Positions 24,075 through 32,861 of a stretch of 41,286 nucleotides of DNA are shown in pieces. The DNA is from an uncultured Bacilli bacterium (GTDB lineage Bacteria > Bacillota_I > Bacilli_A > RF39 > UBA660). Position numbers and translations under genes: made by a program. The stretch spans positions 1 to 41,286 of the forward strand of contig CAKOQD010000006.1 of NCBI GenBank assembly GCA_934101185.1. The letters run 5' to 3'. Under the pieces are notes generated by a model. That model saw nothing but the letters and a program-made list of their open reading frames with translations, was not told where the DNA came from and made no database searches. Numbering within the stretch: position 1 is the first letter of the stretch; every line of letters begins with the position of its first letter.

Positions 24075-25346
24075 GTGTTTGTAGATGAGGTAAATATAAA
24101 ACTAGTCGCTGGATCCGGTGGAGATGGATGTACTGCGTTTCGTCGTGAAAAGTATGTTGAATTTGGCGGACCATTTGGTGGTAATGGTGGAAGAGGCTCT
24201 AATATTATATTTAGAGTTGATGAAGGATTACGTACTTTGATAGATTTAAGATATAATAAAATTATTAAAGGTGAACGTGGAGAAAATGGAATGGGTAAGA
24301 ATAAGAACGGGAAAGGTGCTAAAGATATTGTTATTAAAGTACCTCCTGGTACTGTTGTTACTGATTTGGATACTAATTTACTTGTATGTGATTTAAGAGA
24401 AAATAATCAAGAGTTTATTGTTGCTAAAGGTGGACGTGGTGGAAGAGGTAATACTGCTTTTCGTACTCAATCTAATCCTGCTCCTAATTATTCTGAAAAG
24501 GGAGAACCTGGTGAAGAAAGATATTTAAAAGTAGAGCTTAAACTTTTAGCGGATGTAGGTTTAGTTGGAATGCCTAGTGTTGGTAAAAGTACTATTTTAT
24601 CTAAGATATCCCGTTCTAAGCCAAAGATTGCTGCATATCACTTTACGACTCTTAATCCTAATCTTGGTGTTGTTAAAACTGTTGATGGTAGAAGTTTTAC
24701 AGTAGCGGACCTTCCTGGACTAATCGAAGGTGCTTCTTTAGGGGAAGGACTTGGTGATAAGTTCTTAAAACATATTGAAAGAACTAGAATTATATGTCAT
24801 GTTATTGATATGTCTGGTAGTGAAGCAAGAGATCCTTATGAAGATTATATTAAAATAAGAAAGGAACTTCTTGATTTTGATAAAAAATTATTATCAAAAA
24901 AACAACTTATTATTGCTAATAAGATGGATATAGAAGGTTCTATTGATAATCTTAAATCTTTTAAAGAAAAAGTATCTGATATAGAAATATTTGAAGTATC
25001 TGCGATAAATGATGAAGGTCTTGATAAAGTACTTGTTCATATGGCTGATTTACTTGATCAAATTGAAGTTGAGGATATTGATGATCAAGAGTATGAAGAC
25101 TATGTTTTATATAAGTATAAAAAAGAAGAACCATTTACTATTGAAAAAGAAGGAGATATCTTTGTTATTAAGGGAGATATAATTGAAAAGTTGTTTAGAA
25201 TGACTAAGTTTACTTCTGATGAAGCTGTTCTTAGATTTGCTAAGAAGCTTACTAGAATGGGTGTTGATGATAAGTTGGAAGAGCTTGGTGCTAAGCAAGG
25301 AGATATTGTTAAGATACTTGATTTTGCTTTTGAATATAGAAATTAA
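24075..25346 (+). CDS. obgE: GTPase ObgE/CgtA
   Basis: Essential GTPase associated with the 50S ribosomal subunit, growth control and stringent response. Obg fold with its glycine-rich repeats (about 1-158: GSGGDGCTAFRREKYVEFGG, GGRGGRGN), G domain with P-loop GMPSVGKST (about 166-174), DLPGLIEGA, NKMD and SAIND, and a C-terminal OCT domain (about 335-423). 423 residues. I choose GTG 24075 since it gives the family N-terminus (FVDEVNIKLVAGSGGDG) and follows AAAAGGAGTG; the ATG at 24054 lies only three bases after the -10 box. Confidence 0.95.
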   Translation: MFVDEVNIKLVAGSGGDGCTAFRREKYVEFGGPFGGNGGRGSNIIFRVDEGLRTLIDLRYNKIIKGERGENGMGKNKNGKGAKDIVIKVPPGTVVTDLDTNLLVCDLRENNQEFIVAKGGRGGRGNTAFRTQSNPAPNYSEKGEPGEERYLKVELKLLADVGLVGMPSVGKSTILSKISRSKPKIAAYHFTTLNPNLGVVKTVDGRSFTVADLPGLIEGASLGEGLGDKFLKHIERTRIICHVIDMSGSEARDPYEDYIKIRKELLDFDKKLLSKKQLIIANKMDIEGSIDNLKSFKEKVSDIEIFEVSAINDEGLDKVLVHMADLLDQIEVEDIDDQEYEDYVLYKYKKEEPFTIEKEGDIFVIKGDIIEKLFRMTKFTSDEAVLRFAKKLTRMGVDDKLEELGAKQGDIVKILDFAFEYRN

Positions 25347-25367
25347 CTACTTTTTAGTAGTTTTTTT
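25345..25367 (+). terminator. obgE terminator
   Basis: AACTACT, loop TTTT, AGTAGTT, then T residues. It starts within the obgE stop codon. Confidence 0.8.
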
Positions 25368-25368
25368 A

Positions 25369-25396
25369 TATAAAAAATAGTCAATTTTGACTATTT
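25369..25396 (-). terminator. Minus-strand terminator of the phosphoesterase gene
   Basis: On the minus strand AAATAGTC, six bases, GACTATTT, then further T and AT sequence. The hairpin contains the gene's TGA stop. It faces the obgE terminator between two convergent genes. Confidence 0.75.
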
Positions 25397-26298
25397 AATC
25401 TAAATAAGTTAATACTTGGAATTGATCCAAATCTAAATTGTATTATGCTTGTACCAATACCATTTGATATGTATATATCAGTATTATTTTCTTTATAGTG
25501 AGGACTAAAGTATTTTTTTGATCCATCTGGCTTATAGAATGGTTTTAATCCAAATAGTTTTATTTGTCCATTATGAGAGTGTCCTGATAGTATTAAGTCT
25601 ATATCATATTTATTTAGAATGTTATCTATATAGTCTGGTTCATGTACTAAAAGTATTTTATAAGAGATGTTTTCTAGTTCTTTTTTATCTAACCCTGTAA
25701 GACTTGGACTACCATAAGTAACGTTATCTACTCCATAGATTAATATTGGGTTGTTATCTTTATTATATACTGTATCATAACTGTTTTTTAATAGAGTGAA
25801 ATCACTATCATACATAATATTATTAAATTCATCTTTGTAGAAGTCATGATTACCTAAAACTGCATATTTACCTAAATTATAATTTATATTTTTTAAACTT
25901 TTAGTTAGCTTTGTTGTATCTTCTTTAGTCATATTATATTTATTATCAATTAAGTCCCCAGTAAATATTACTATGTCAGGCTTTAGACTATTTATTTTAG
26001 TTATTACTTTATCAATATTGTTTATGTTTATAGTATTACCATAATGTAGATCAGAAAAATGTACTATTTTAATGCCATCAAATGAGTTTGGTATGTCTTT
26101 ACTTTCTAGTTTTACTTCATTTACTAAGAGTATTCTTGGTTCAATGAAAAGACCATATATAACGAATAGAGTGATAAGACTTAGAATAACTAATCTTATT
26201 TTAGTTCTAGATTTTTTAAGTCTTTCTTTTCTTTTGTTCTTAACTCTTTTTTTATCTTCTTTTAATTGTTTTTTATTTTTACTTACTCTTGTTTCCAT
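25381..26298 (-). CDS. Membrane-anchored metallophosphoesterase (YkuE type)
   Basis: 305 residues: a strongly basic N-terminus (about 1-33), one membrane segment (about 34-54), then a calcineurin-like phosphoesterase domain with all metal motifs: SDLHYG, TGDLID, GNHDFY, LLVHEPD and SGHSHNGQ. The catalytic domain should face outside. B. subtilis YkuE is the nearest family type known to me; the substrate here is unknown. The start is preceded by GGGAG, which lies at the end of the upstream protease gene; the two genes are three bases apart and form a minus-strand operon. Confidence 0.88.
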   Translation of the reverse strand: METRVSKNKKQLKEDKKRVKNKRKERLKKSRTKIRLVILSLITLFVIYGLFIEPRILLVNEVKLESKDIPNSFDGIKIVHFSDLHYGNTININNIDKVITKINSLKPDIVIFTGDLIDNKYNMTKEDTTKLTKSLKNINYNLGKYAVLGNHDFYKDEFNNIMYDSDFTLLKNSYDTVYNKDNNPILIYGVDNVTYGSPSLTGLDKKELENISYKILLVHEPDYIDNILNKYDIDLILSGHSHNGQIKLFGLKPFYKPDGSKKYFSPHYKENNTDIYISNGIGTSIIQFRFGSIPSINLFRLNSQN

Positions 26299-26301
26299 AT
26301 A

Positions 26302-26988
26302 CTAACTCCCTAATATATTTCCGGCAATGGAAATAAATACTACAATAGCATTGTGAATCATATGAAATGTCATTGATGTATATACATTTTTAGTTTTAAC
26401 ATACATAAGAGCAAAACAACTTCCTAAGGCACCATATGGAATTATATAGACTAATTCTTGTAAGGTTGCTCCCGCTAAGGTATGAACAAATCCAAATGCT
26501 AATCCTGATATTATTACATATAAGTAGTCATTTTCTATAATATCACGAATGCTTTTTCTAAAGATTAATTCTTCGACAAAAGGGGCATATATAATAGTTG
26601 AGAATATCATGTATATTGGTACTTGTTTAATAATACTTTGTACTGCTTCTTCGTTAGCGGAACCTCCAGGAAAAAAGTAAGATATTATTATATTTGATAA
26701 CATCATTATACATAGTCCAATAGCCCAATATTTTGCACCTGTTGATATGTTTTTGGTAAAATTTTTAAAGTATAGAGTTATATCTTTTAATAGTGTTTTT
26801 CTATATAAGAGGAATAGAATAAACATAAAAGATAGGTCTATTCCAATCATTATTTGATATTTCATAGTATTACTATATGTTGTAATATCTATTCCAAAAC
26901 GTTGTAGTCCTAGTATTACACAATAGCTATATATTAGTTCTGCTACAAAAAGACAAAATGTAAGTAACATTTTAGGTAGTTTTTCCAT
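26302..26988 (-). CDS. CPBP family intramembrane glutamic protease
   Basis: Polytopic membrane protein of 228 residues with about seven hydrophobic segments. The Abi/CPBP motifs are present in order: EExxxR (VEELIFRKS), FxxxH (FGFVHTL) and HxxxN (HMIHNAI). Members cleave within membranes or act in bacteriocin immunity and processing; the substrate here is unknown. I choose ATG 26988 over the ATG at 26997, because AAAGGA is nine bases before the former and abuts the latter. First gene of a two-gene minus operon. Confidence 0.9.
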   Translation of the reverse strand: MEKLPKMLLTFCLFVAELIYSYCVILGLQRFGIDITTYSNTMKYQIMIGIDLSFMFILFLLYRKTLLKDITLYFKNFTKNISTGAKYWAIGLCIMMLSNIIISYFFPGGSANEEAVQSIIKQVPIYMIFSTIIYAPFVEELIFRKSIRDIIENDYLYVIISGLAFGFVHTLAGATLQELVYIIPYGALGSCFALMYVKTKNVYTSMTFHMIHNAIVVFISIAGNILGS

Positions 26989-27012
26989 GTACATCATTCC
27001 TTTACTATTGAT

Positions 27013-27021
27013 AGTATACCA
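27013..27021 (-). promoter_or_regulatory. Extended -10 promoter of the protease-phosphoesterase pair
   Basis: On the minus strand TGGTATACT, an extended -10 box, about 25 bases before the start codon. No good -35 is seen. Confidence 0.45.
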
Positions 27022-27220
27022 TATAAATAAGAGTTTTAAAATATAAGATTTTGTTTGAAATGTAAAATTGATTAAAGATAGTGAAAAAGTTTTATAAAGT
27101 ATTTAATAGTAATTTTACGTTGCGTGATTAATTAAATTGAAATTATAAGTGAATGGATTATGAAAAAGAAAAATGCATAACAATGTATAACTTTAAAAAA
27201 AGCGTAATTTATAAAAAATA
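27022..27220. other. AT-rich intergenic DNA between divergent genes
   Basis: No ORF, stable hairpin or repeat that I can support lies between the minus-strand protease promoter and the pheST promoter. Confidence 0.5.
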
Positions 27221-27248
27221 TTGACTTTTAATATATTTGTGATAAAAT
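27221..27248 (+). promoter_or_regulatory. Promoter of the pheST transcript
   Basis: TTGACT (27221-27226), 16-bp spacer, TAAAAT (27243-27248), about 205 bases before pheS with the T-box between. Confidence 0.7.
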
Positions 27249-27251
27249 TAT

Positions 27252-27441
27252 TAGTGAATTGGCAATGATAGGAACATAGTAATAAAAGTAATTATTTATA
27301 GAGAGAAAGTGTTTGGTGAAAACTTTTAATAATCTTTTATGAATTCACTTCTTAGCTTAATCGGTTACGCGTTATAGTATTAAGTATAAAAATAAGGTGG
27401 TACCACGATTAATTCGTCCTTTGGTATCATCTTTTTATTTT
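27252..27441 (+). promoter_or_regulatory. T-box riboswitch responding to tRNA-Phe
   Basis: The leader has the T-box stem I landmarks AGAGA (about 27300) and GGTG (about 27315), then TGAA-TTC-A with UUC (27344-27346) as the Phe specifier codon. The T-box proper is AGGTGGTACCACG (27395-27407). The terminator is AAGGTGGTACCA (27394-27405) pairing with TGGTATCATCTT (27422-27433), then T to 27441. Uncharged tRNA-Phe should favour the antiterminator and switch on pheST. The specifier agrees with the downstream genes. Confidence 0.93.
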
Positions 27442-27453
27442 AGGGAGGAAATT

Positions 27454-28482
27454 ATGGAAAATATTAAAAATCGAATGAATGATGCCTTTTCTAATATCAA
27501 TAATCTTTCAGAACTTGAATCTTTAAGAATTAATTATATTGGTAAAAAAGGTATTATTACAGAACTTTATTCTAAAATGAAAGATTTATCTAATGATGAA
27601 AAGAAAGAATATGGTATGAAAGTTAATGAATTAAAAGAACTTTTTAATACTAAGTATGATCTTTTAAAGAATGAACTTAATGAAAAGGCTTTAAATGAAA
27701 AGTTAGAATCTGAAATGATTGATGTAACCTTACCTGGTTATAATCTAAAGACCGGTTCAGCTCATATTCTTGATAAAGTAATCGAAGAAATAGAAACCTT
27801 TTATATGTCTATGGGTTACGATGTAGTCGAAGGTCCTGAAGTAGAAAAGGATTTATATAATTTTGAAATGTTAAATCTACAAAAAGGTCATCCTGCGAGA
27901 GATGCACAAGATACTTTTTATATTAGTTCTGATGAAATACTTCTTAGATCTCAAACTTCTCCAGTTCAAGTTAGAACCATGTTAGAAAAAAAAGGAGAAC
28001 CTTTTAGAATAATATGCCCTGGTAAAACATATCGTAGAGATTATGATGATGCTACTCATTCACATCAATTTATGCAATGTGAAGGGATGATTGTAGATAA
28101 AGAAATATCTTTATCAGATTTAAAAGGGACTTTAGACTTAATGGCTAAATACTTATTTGGTAAGGATGTTGTTACAAGATTTAGACCATCTTTTTATCCA
28201 TTTACTGAACCAAGTGTTGAGTTTGATGTATCTTGCTTTAAATGTAATGGAAAAGGTTGTAATGTTTGTAAAGGTACAACTTGGATAACTATTGGTGGTG
28301 CTGGAGTTGTGCATCCAAATGTACTTAATATGGCTGGATATGATAGTGAAAAATATACTGGATTTGCTTTTGGATTTGGAATAGAAAGAATTGCAATGGT
28401 TAAGTATGGAGTACCTGATGTAAGATATTTTTACACAAATGATTTAAGAGTTTGTAATGAATTTGAAAGGAGGGGAGAATAA
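27454..28482 (+). CDS. pheS: Phenylalanyl-tRNA synthetase alpha subunit
   Basis: Catalytic subunit charging tRNA-Phe. N-terminal coiled-coil arm (about 1-90), then the class II core with motif 2 (KTYRRDYDDATHSHQFMQCEG), the family's Cys-rich insertion (CFKCNGKGCNVCKG) with GAGVVHPNVL, and motif 3 (GFGIERIAM). 342 residues, as usual. ATG 27454 follows AGGGAGGAA; the in-frame ATG-like opening 57 bases upstream lies in the T-box and is not used. Stop and the pheT start share one base (TAATG). Confidence 0.96.
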   Translation: MENIKNRMNDAFSNINNLSELESLRINYIGKKGIITELYSKMKDLSNDEKKEYGMKVNELKELFNTKYDLLKNELNEKALNEKLESEMIDVTLPGYNLKTGSAHILDKVIEEIETFYMSMGYDVVEGPEVEKDLYNFEMLNLQKGHPARDAQDTFYISSDEILLRSQTSPVQVRTMLEKKGEPFRIICPGKTYRRDYDDATHSHQFMQCEGMIVDKEISLSDLKGTLDLMAKYLFGKDVVTRFRPSFYPFTEPSVEFDVSCFKCNGKGCNVCKGTTWITIGGAGVVHPNVLNMAGYDSEKYTGFAFGFGIERIAMVKYGVPDVRYFYTNDLRVCNEFERRGE

Positions 28483-30848
28483 TGAAAATATCTACTAATT
28501 GGATTAATGATTATGTAAAAGTTGATGATCAAGATAAGGTAGAACTAGCTGATAAGATAACAAATGCTGGGGTAAATGTTGAAGAAGTAAAAGAATATAA
28601 GTTTAATAATTTAGTTGTAGGACAAATTATTGAATGCAAACGTCATCCTGGTTCTGATCATTTAAATATCTGTCAAGTTAATGTTGGTGATAGAGTTCAA
28701 CAAATAATATGTGGTGCTGATAACGTATCTAAAGGAATTAAGGTTATTGTGTCATTACCTGGTGCTGTTCTTCCAGGAAACTTTCTAATTGAAGAAAGAA
28801 GTTTACTTGGAGTAAAATCATGTGGGATGATATGTGCTTTATATGAACTTGGTTTAGCAGATAAGGAACTTACTTATGATGATGGTATTCATATATTATC
28901 TGATGATGCAATTGTTGGAGATGATGCTTGTAAGTATCTTGGTGTTGATGATACTATTTATACTTTAGATCTTAATCCAAATAGAAATGATTGCTTATCT
29001 CACTTAGGTTTTGCTTATGAAGCTTCATGTGTTTTGGAAAGAGAAGTTAGTTTACCTGATACAAATTATAGTGAAATAGATGAAAGCATTAATGATAAGT
29101 TAAAATTAGTCGTGGATACTCCTCTTTGTAGTATGTATCAAACTAAAATAGTAAAAGATGTTGTTATTGGACCAAGTCCTGATTTTATAAAAAATAGATT
29201 GGAACAAGTAGGAATGCGTTCTATTAATAATGTAGTAGATATATCTAATTATATAATGCTTGAATATGGACAACCTCTTCATTTCTTTGATATGGATAAA
29301 GTTGGAAATACAATTATAGTTAGAAATGCAAAGGATAATGAACGTATTGTTACTCTTGATAATGAAGAAAGAGAATTAATTGATTCTGATATAGTTATTG
29401 CAAATGAAAAAGAAGCAATTGCAATCGCAGGTGTTATGGGTGGTCTTAATTCTGATATTGATTCAAATACTAAGAATATTATAATAGAAAGTGCAATATT
29501 TAATCCTTATAATGTTAGATATACTTCGATTCGATTAGGGTTAAGAAGTGAAGCTTCTCTTAGATTTGAAAAGGGTCTTAATTATGAATATACTAGTATG
29601 GCTCTTGATAGAGCATGTTATTTATTAGAAAAATATGCTAGTGGTAAAGTATTAAAGGATAAAGTAATTTATGATAATGTAGATAAAACTCCTAAAGTAG
29701 CGGAAGTTAGTCTTGAAAAAATAAATAAAGTATTAGGAATAGAACTTACTAATGATATTGTGAGTAGTATATTTGATAAGTTAGGTTTTAAATATGAATT
29801 AAATAATAATAATTATGTTGTTACTATTCCTAATAGAAGAATGGACGTTTCTATAAGAGAAGATTTAATCGAAGAAATTGGTAGATTTTATGGATATGAT
29901 AAGTTAGTTAATAAAACTCCAATTCTTCCTATTAAAAGTGGTGTTTATACTGGTAATATTGGTATTAGAAAAGACATTTCTAAAAGACTTAGAAGCCTAT
30001 CTTTAAATGAAGTAAAGACTTATACTTTAGTAGGTTCAAAAGAAATAGATATGTTTTCTCAAAATGACCCTATTAAGTTACTTATGCCAATGAGTAATGA
30101 TAAGATGTATGTAAGACAAAGTTTAATACCATCTCTTTTAAATGTTTATGATTATAATAATAAACGTGGTGTTAAAGATATAAATATATATGAAATAAGT
30201 AATGTTTATGATAAAGATTATAAAGAAACTCAATTACTAAGTATATTAATGTCAGGTAATTATATTGATTATAGTTTTGATGGAGTTGGTGTAAAAAATA
30301 ATTTCTATGTTATAAAAGGAGTAGTAGAAAATATTCTTAATTATCTTGGATATGATAAGAGATATAGATTTGTACCGCTTAAAGATAAAAAAGAAATGCA
30401 TCCTGGAATGAGTGCTAGTATATATATTGATAATGATTTAATTGGATATATTGGTAAACTTAGTCCTGTTGTTAGCAAAGATGATATTTATGTTTGTGAA
30501 ATTAATTTATCTGTAGTTTATGATAAGAAGAGTAAGAAAATTAAGTATCCAGAAATATCTAAATATCCAGAAATAACAAAGGATGTAGCATTTATATTAG
30601 ATAAGAATGTACTATCTAGTGATGTCGAAAAAGAAATAAGAAAAAATGGTAATAAGATATTATCAAGTGTAAAAGTATTTGATCTTTATGTTGGTGATAA
30701 GATAGATGAAAATAAAAAATCAGTTGGATATTCTCTTACATTCCAAGATGTAAATAGAACCTTAACTGATGAAGAAGTTGATAGTGTATTTAAAACAATT
30801 ATTGATAAAGTATCATCTAAGTTTAAATGTGAAATAAGAGATAAGTAG
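28482..30848 (+). CDS. pheT: Phenylalanyl-tRNA synthetase beta subunit
   Basis: 788 residues in the standard order: tRNA-binding EMAP-like domain (about 40-150, VGQIIECKRHPGSDHLNICQVNVG), B3/B4 editing domain (about 205-375, with DISNYIMLEYGQPLHFFD), B5 DNA-binding-like domain (about 395-475), the inactive class II-like core, and the C-terminal FDX-ACB anticodon-binding domain (about 695-788, YPEISKYPEITKDVAFILD). It overlaps pheS by one base (TAATG), with AGGAGGGGAG just before, and is under the same T-box. Editing removes misacylated Tyr-tRNA-Phe. Confidence 0.96.
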   Translation: MKISTNWINDYVKVDDQDKVELADKITNAGVNVEEVKEYKFNNLVVGQIIECKRHPGSDHLNICQVNVGDRVQQIICGADNVSKGIKVIVSLPGAVLPGNFLIEERSLLGVKSCGMICALYELGLADKELTYDDGIHILSDDAIVGDDACKYLGVDDTIYTLDLNPNRNDCLSHLGFAYEASCVLEREVSLPDTNYSEIDESINDKLKLVVDTPLCSMYQTKIVKDVVIGPSPDFIKNRLEQVGMRSINNVVDISNYIMLEYGQPLHFFDMDKVGNTIIVRNAKDNERIVTLDNEERELIDSDIVIANEKEAIAIAGVMGGLNSDIDSNTKNIIIESAIFNPYNVRYTSIRLGLRSEASLRFEKGLNYEYTSMALDRACYLLEKYASGKVLKDKVIYDNVDKTPKVAEVSLEKINKVLGIELTNDIVSSIFDKLGFKYELNNNNYVVTIPNRRMDVSIREDLIEEIGRFYGYDKLVNKTPILPIKSGVYTGNIGIRKDISKRLRSLSLNEVKTYTLVGSKEIDMFSQNDPIKLLMPMSNDKMYVRQSLIPSLLNVYDYNNKRGVKDINIYEISNVYDKDYKETQLLSILMSGNYIDYSFDGVGVKNNFYVIKGVVENILNYLGYDKRYRFVPLKDKKEMHPGMSASIYIDNDLIGYIGKLSPVVSKDDIYVCEINLSVVYDKKSKKIKYPEISKYPEITKDVAFILDKNVLSSDVEKEIRKNGNKILSSVKVFDLYVGDKIDENKKSVGYSLTFQDVNRTLTDEEVDSVFKTIIDKVSSKFKCEIRDK

Positions 30849-30862
30849 TCTCTTATTTTTTT
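30832..30862 (+). terminator. pheT terminator
   Basis: AAATAAGAGA (30832-30841) pairs with TCTCTTATTT (30849-30858), then T to 30862. The pheT stop codon is in the loop. Confidence 0.88.
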
Positions 30863-30889
30863 GCACTATTTTATTTATTGTAAAACATG

Positions 30890-30918
30890 TCAACTTTGTG
30901 TGTGAATAAGTGTAAAAT
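30890..30918 (+). promoter_or_regulatory. Candidate promoter of the CdiA_C-type gene
   Basis: TCAACT (30890-30895), 17-bp spacer, TAAAAT (30913-30918). The -35 is weak. Confidence 0.4.
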
Positions 30919-30974
30919 TAATAAAAAAGTTAGGAATTATTCATTTATATGCGTTGTATATATGAGGTGATTAA

Positions 30975-31547
30975 ATGGATAACTATACTAATGTAACTGA
31001 TGAATGGTTAAAAAATAAAAAACCAAGAAGTCATAATATCACACATGCTAAGGGATATGTGGATGATAATGGTATTTTCTATGTAGTTGATAATAAAAAG
31101 AATGGTGTTTATTTCGATAAGAAAAGTAAGGATTATAGTGAGACAATGAAATGTATGAAAATACTTAGAAATATTTTTGGAGGAAAACTACAAATGCAAC
31201 CAATAGTTAATGTGGTAGATGGAGTCTCAACGTGTGATTTTAAGTGGTTAAGACCAAACGAAACAAAATATGAAAAATGGGATTTGAAAACAGTTGAGGG
31301 TAGTTCAAAAAGAACTCTTGATAACATGATAAAAGGAAAACGTAAACAGAGTCATAATTTTGTATTTGATATCAGAAATTAAACCTTATCTTTAAAAGAG
31401 GTGAAAAGTCAATTGAATCATATTTTTAATGATGAGCAAAGAAATTGGATAAAAAAAATAATGGTAATTGGCAATGATGAAATAATATTAGTATATGAAA
31501 AAAATGAGATGCCATCCAGCCAATGCCGAACAACATCTCATTTATGA
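30975..31547 (+). pseudogene. CdiA_C-type tRNA nuclease gene interrupted by an in-frame stop
   Basis: The first 135 codons match, by eye, the CdiA_C (BECR-fold) tRNase domain known from contact-dependent toxins, phages and conjugative elements: DDNGIFYVVDxKK, NIFGGKLQMQP, KWDLKTVEGSSKRTLDN, KQSHNFVFDIRN. A TAA at 31380-31382 stops it there, but the same frame continues for 54 more codons to TGA 31545-31547 and encodes what the family's end looks like (NWIKKIMVIGNDEIILVYEK). One base change could thus have truncated a protein of about 190 residues. GAGGTG at 31398-31403 with TTG 31413 could restart the tail as a separate peptide. There is no signal peptide or delivery domain, and no clear immunity gene. 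Start ATG 30975 follows GAGGTG. Confidence 0.7.
31497..31545 (-). ncRNA. Predicted ~49-nt hairpin RNA antisense to the end of the broken nuclease gene
   Basis: On the minus strand a promoter (31552-31581) predicts a start near 31545. The transcript would be a single hairpin: AAATGAGATG (31543-31534), a 22-base loop that is strikingly GC-rich for this genome (with TTCGGCATTGGCTGG), CATCTCATTT (31511-31502), then T to 31498. Promoter, 10-bp perfect stem and U-tract fit a complete tiny transcription unit. It overlaps the C-terminal codons of the nuclease pseudogene in antisense. Function unknown; RNA antitoxin or other small regulator are possibilities. Confidence 0.55.
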
Positions 31548-31551
31548 ATAA

Positions 31552-31581
31552 ATTATAACATATTAAGTTAAGATATGTCAA
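31552..31581 (-). promoter_or_regulatory. Minus-strand promoter of the predicted hairpin RNA
   Basis: On the minus strand TTGACA (31581-31576), 18-bp spacer, TATAAT (31557-31552): both hexamers match consensus exactly. Confidence 0.75.
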
Positions 31582-31591
31582 AGATTTTTTC

Positions 31592-31620
31592 TTGACTTCA
31601 TTAGTTCTTTTTGATATATT
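31592..31620 (+). promoter_or_regulatory. Promoter of the flavoprotein genes
   Basis: TTGACT (31592-31597), 17-bp spacer, TATATT (31615-31620), divergent from the hairpin-RNA promoter, with 10 bases between the two -35 boxes. Confidence 0.75.
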
Positions 31621-31643
31621 TAGTTTAGTTTTGGAGGTGTCCT

Positions 31644-32861
31644 ATGATAAGAGTAGCAGTAATAGGGGGCGGAGCATCTGGTCTTGTTGCAAGTATTTAT
31701 GCTAAGAATTGTAATACAGTTGTAGATTTATATGAGAAAAATGATGAAATAGGTAAGAAAATACTAGTAACCGGTAATGGAAGGTGCAATTATTTTAATG
31801 AGGATTTTACTAGTGATAAGTTCTATGGATTTAATGATTATGATCTTAGTAATATTATAAATAATAATATGAAAGAGGAGGTATTATCTTTTTTTGAATC
31901 TATTGGAATAATTCCTAGCATTAAGAATGGATATTATTATCCTAGTTCTTTTAAAGCCAATAGTATCAGGTTATCACTAATAGATGAGATTTATTCTAAA
32001 GATATTAATGTGTTTACTAATAATTTTGTTACTAATATTTTGTATAATGATAATGAAGGTTGTTTTTATATTTGTGTTAATGATGAGTATAAGAAATATG
32101 ATAAAGTAATTTTATCGACTGGTTCTTGTGCTTATGTTAATAGTACTAATTCATATGATTTAGTTAAAAAATATCATAGTATAACACCTCTTTTACCAAG
32201 TCTTGTGTCTCTTGTTGGAAAGGGTAATTACTTTAAACTTTGGAATGGAGTAAGATGTAATTGTGAGATTAGTTTACTTGATGCTGATAAAAATATTTTA
32301 AAAGAGATTGGTGAGATACAACTTACTGATTATGGTATAAGTGGAATATGTGTTTTTAATTTAAGTGGTATTGTAAATAAAATGTTGTATCAAAAAAATA
32401 AAGCTTTTGTAAGTATTAATTTTATACCTTTTATAAAAGATAACTATTATGAATGGTTTAATTCTAGAAAAGAAATGCTTGGTGATAGGACTATATATGA
32501 GTTTTTGGTTACTATTTTAAATGAAAAGTTAGTGAATACTATTTTATATGTTACTAATATATCTAAAAATAGAGTAGTAAACGAACTTAGTTTAGATGAG
32601 ATAAATAATATTATTTCTAATTTAGCCTCATTTAAATTAGAAATTGTTTCTTCAAAAGATTTTTTTAGAGCTCAAGTATGTAATGGTGGTGTTATTCTTG
32701 ATGAGATTAATACTAATACCATGGAATCATTAAATATAAAAAATCTTTATATTACTGGTGAGTTACTTGATGTTTGTGGTATATGTGGAGGATATAATTT
32801 AGGTTTTGCTTTTATAACAGGACTTTTAGCAGGGCTTGATGCAGGAGGAAAAAATGATTAA
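31644..32861 (+). CDS. FAD-dependent oxidoreductase of the HI0933/BaiN-like family
   Basis: 405-residue flavoprotein. N-terminal Rossmann fold binds FAD (VAVIGGGASGLVASIYA, about 4-20), followed by the family's ILVTGNGRCNYFN (about 41-53), a middle domain, and a C-terminal FAD contact (NLYITGELLDVCGICGGYNLGFAFITG, about 368-394). Relatives are annotated as aminoacetone oxidase-family or BaiN-like flavoproteins; substrates are mostly unproven. Start ATG 31644 follows GGAGGTG. It overlaps the next flavoprotein gene by eight bases, so the two are likely co-translated and functionally linked. Confidence 0.85.
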   Translation: MIRVAVIGGGASGLVASIYAKNCNTVVDLYEKNDEIGKKILVTGNGRCNYFNEDFTSDKFYGFNDYDLSNIINNNMKEEVLSFFESIGIIPSIKNGYYYPSSFKANSIRLSLIDEIYSKDINVFTNNFVTNILYNDNEGCFYICVNDEYKKYDKVILSTGSCAYVNSTNSYDLVKKYHSITPLLPSLVSLVGKGNYFKLWNGVRCNCEISLLDADKNILKEIGEIQLTDYGISGICVFNLSGIVNKMLYQKNKAFVSINFIPFIKDNYYEWFNSRKEMLGDRTIYEFLVTILNEKLVNTILYVTNISKNRVVNELSLDEINNIISNLASFKLEIVSSKDFFRAQVCNGGVILDEINTNTMESLNIKNLYITGELLDVCGICGGYNLGFAFITGLLAGLDAGGKND

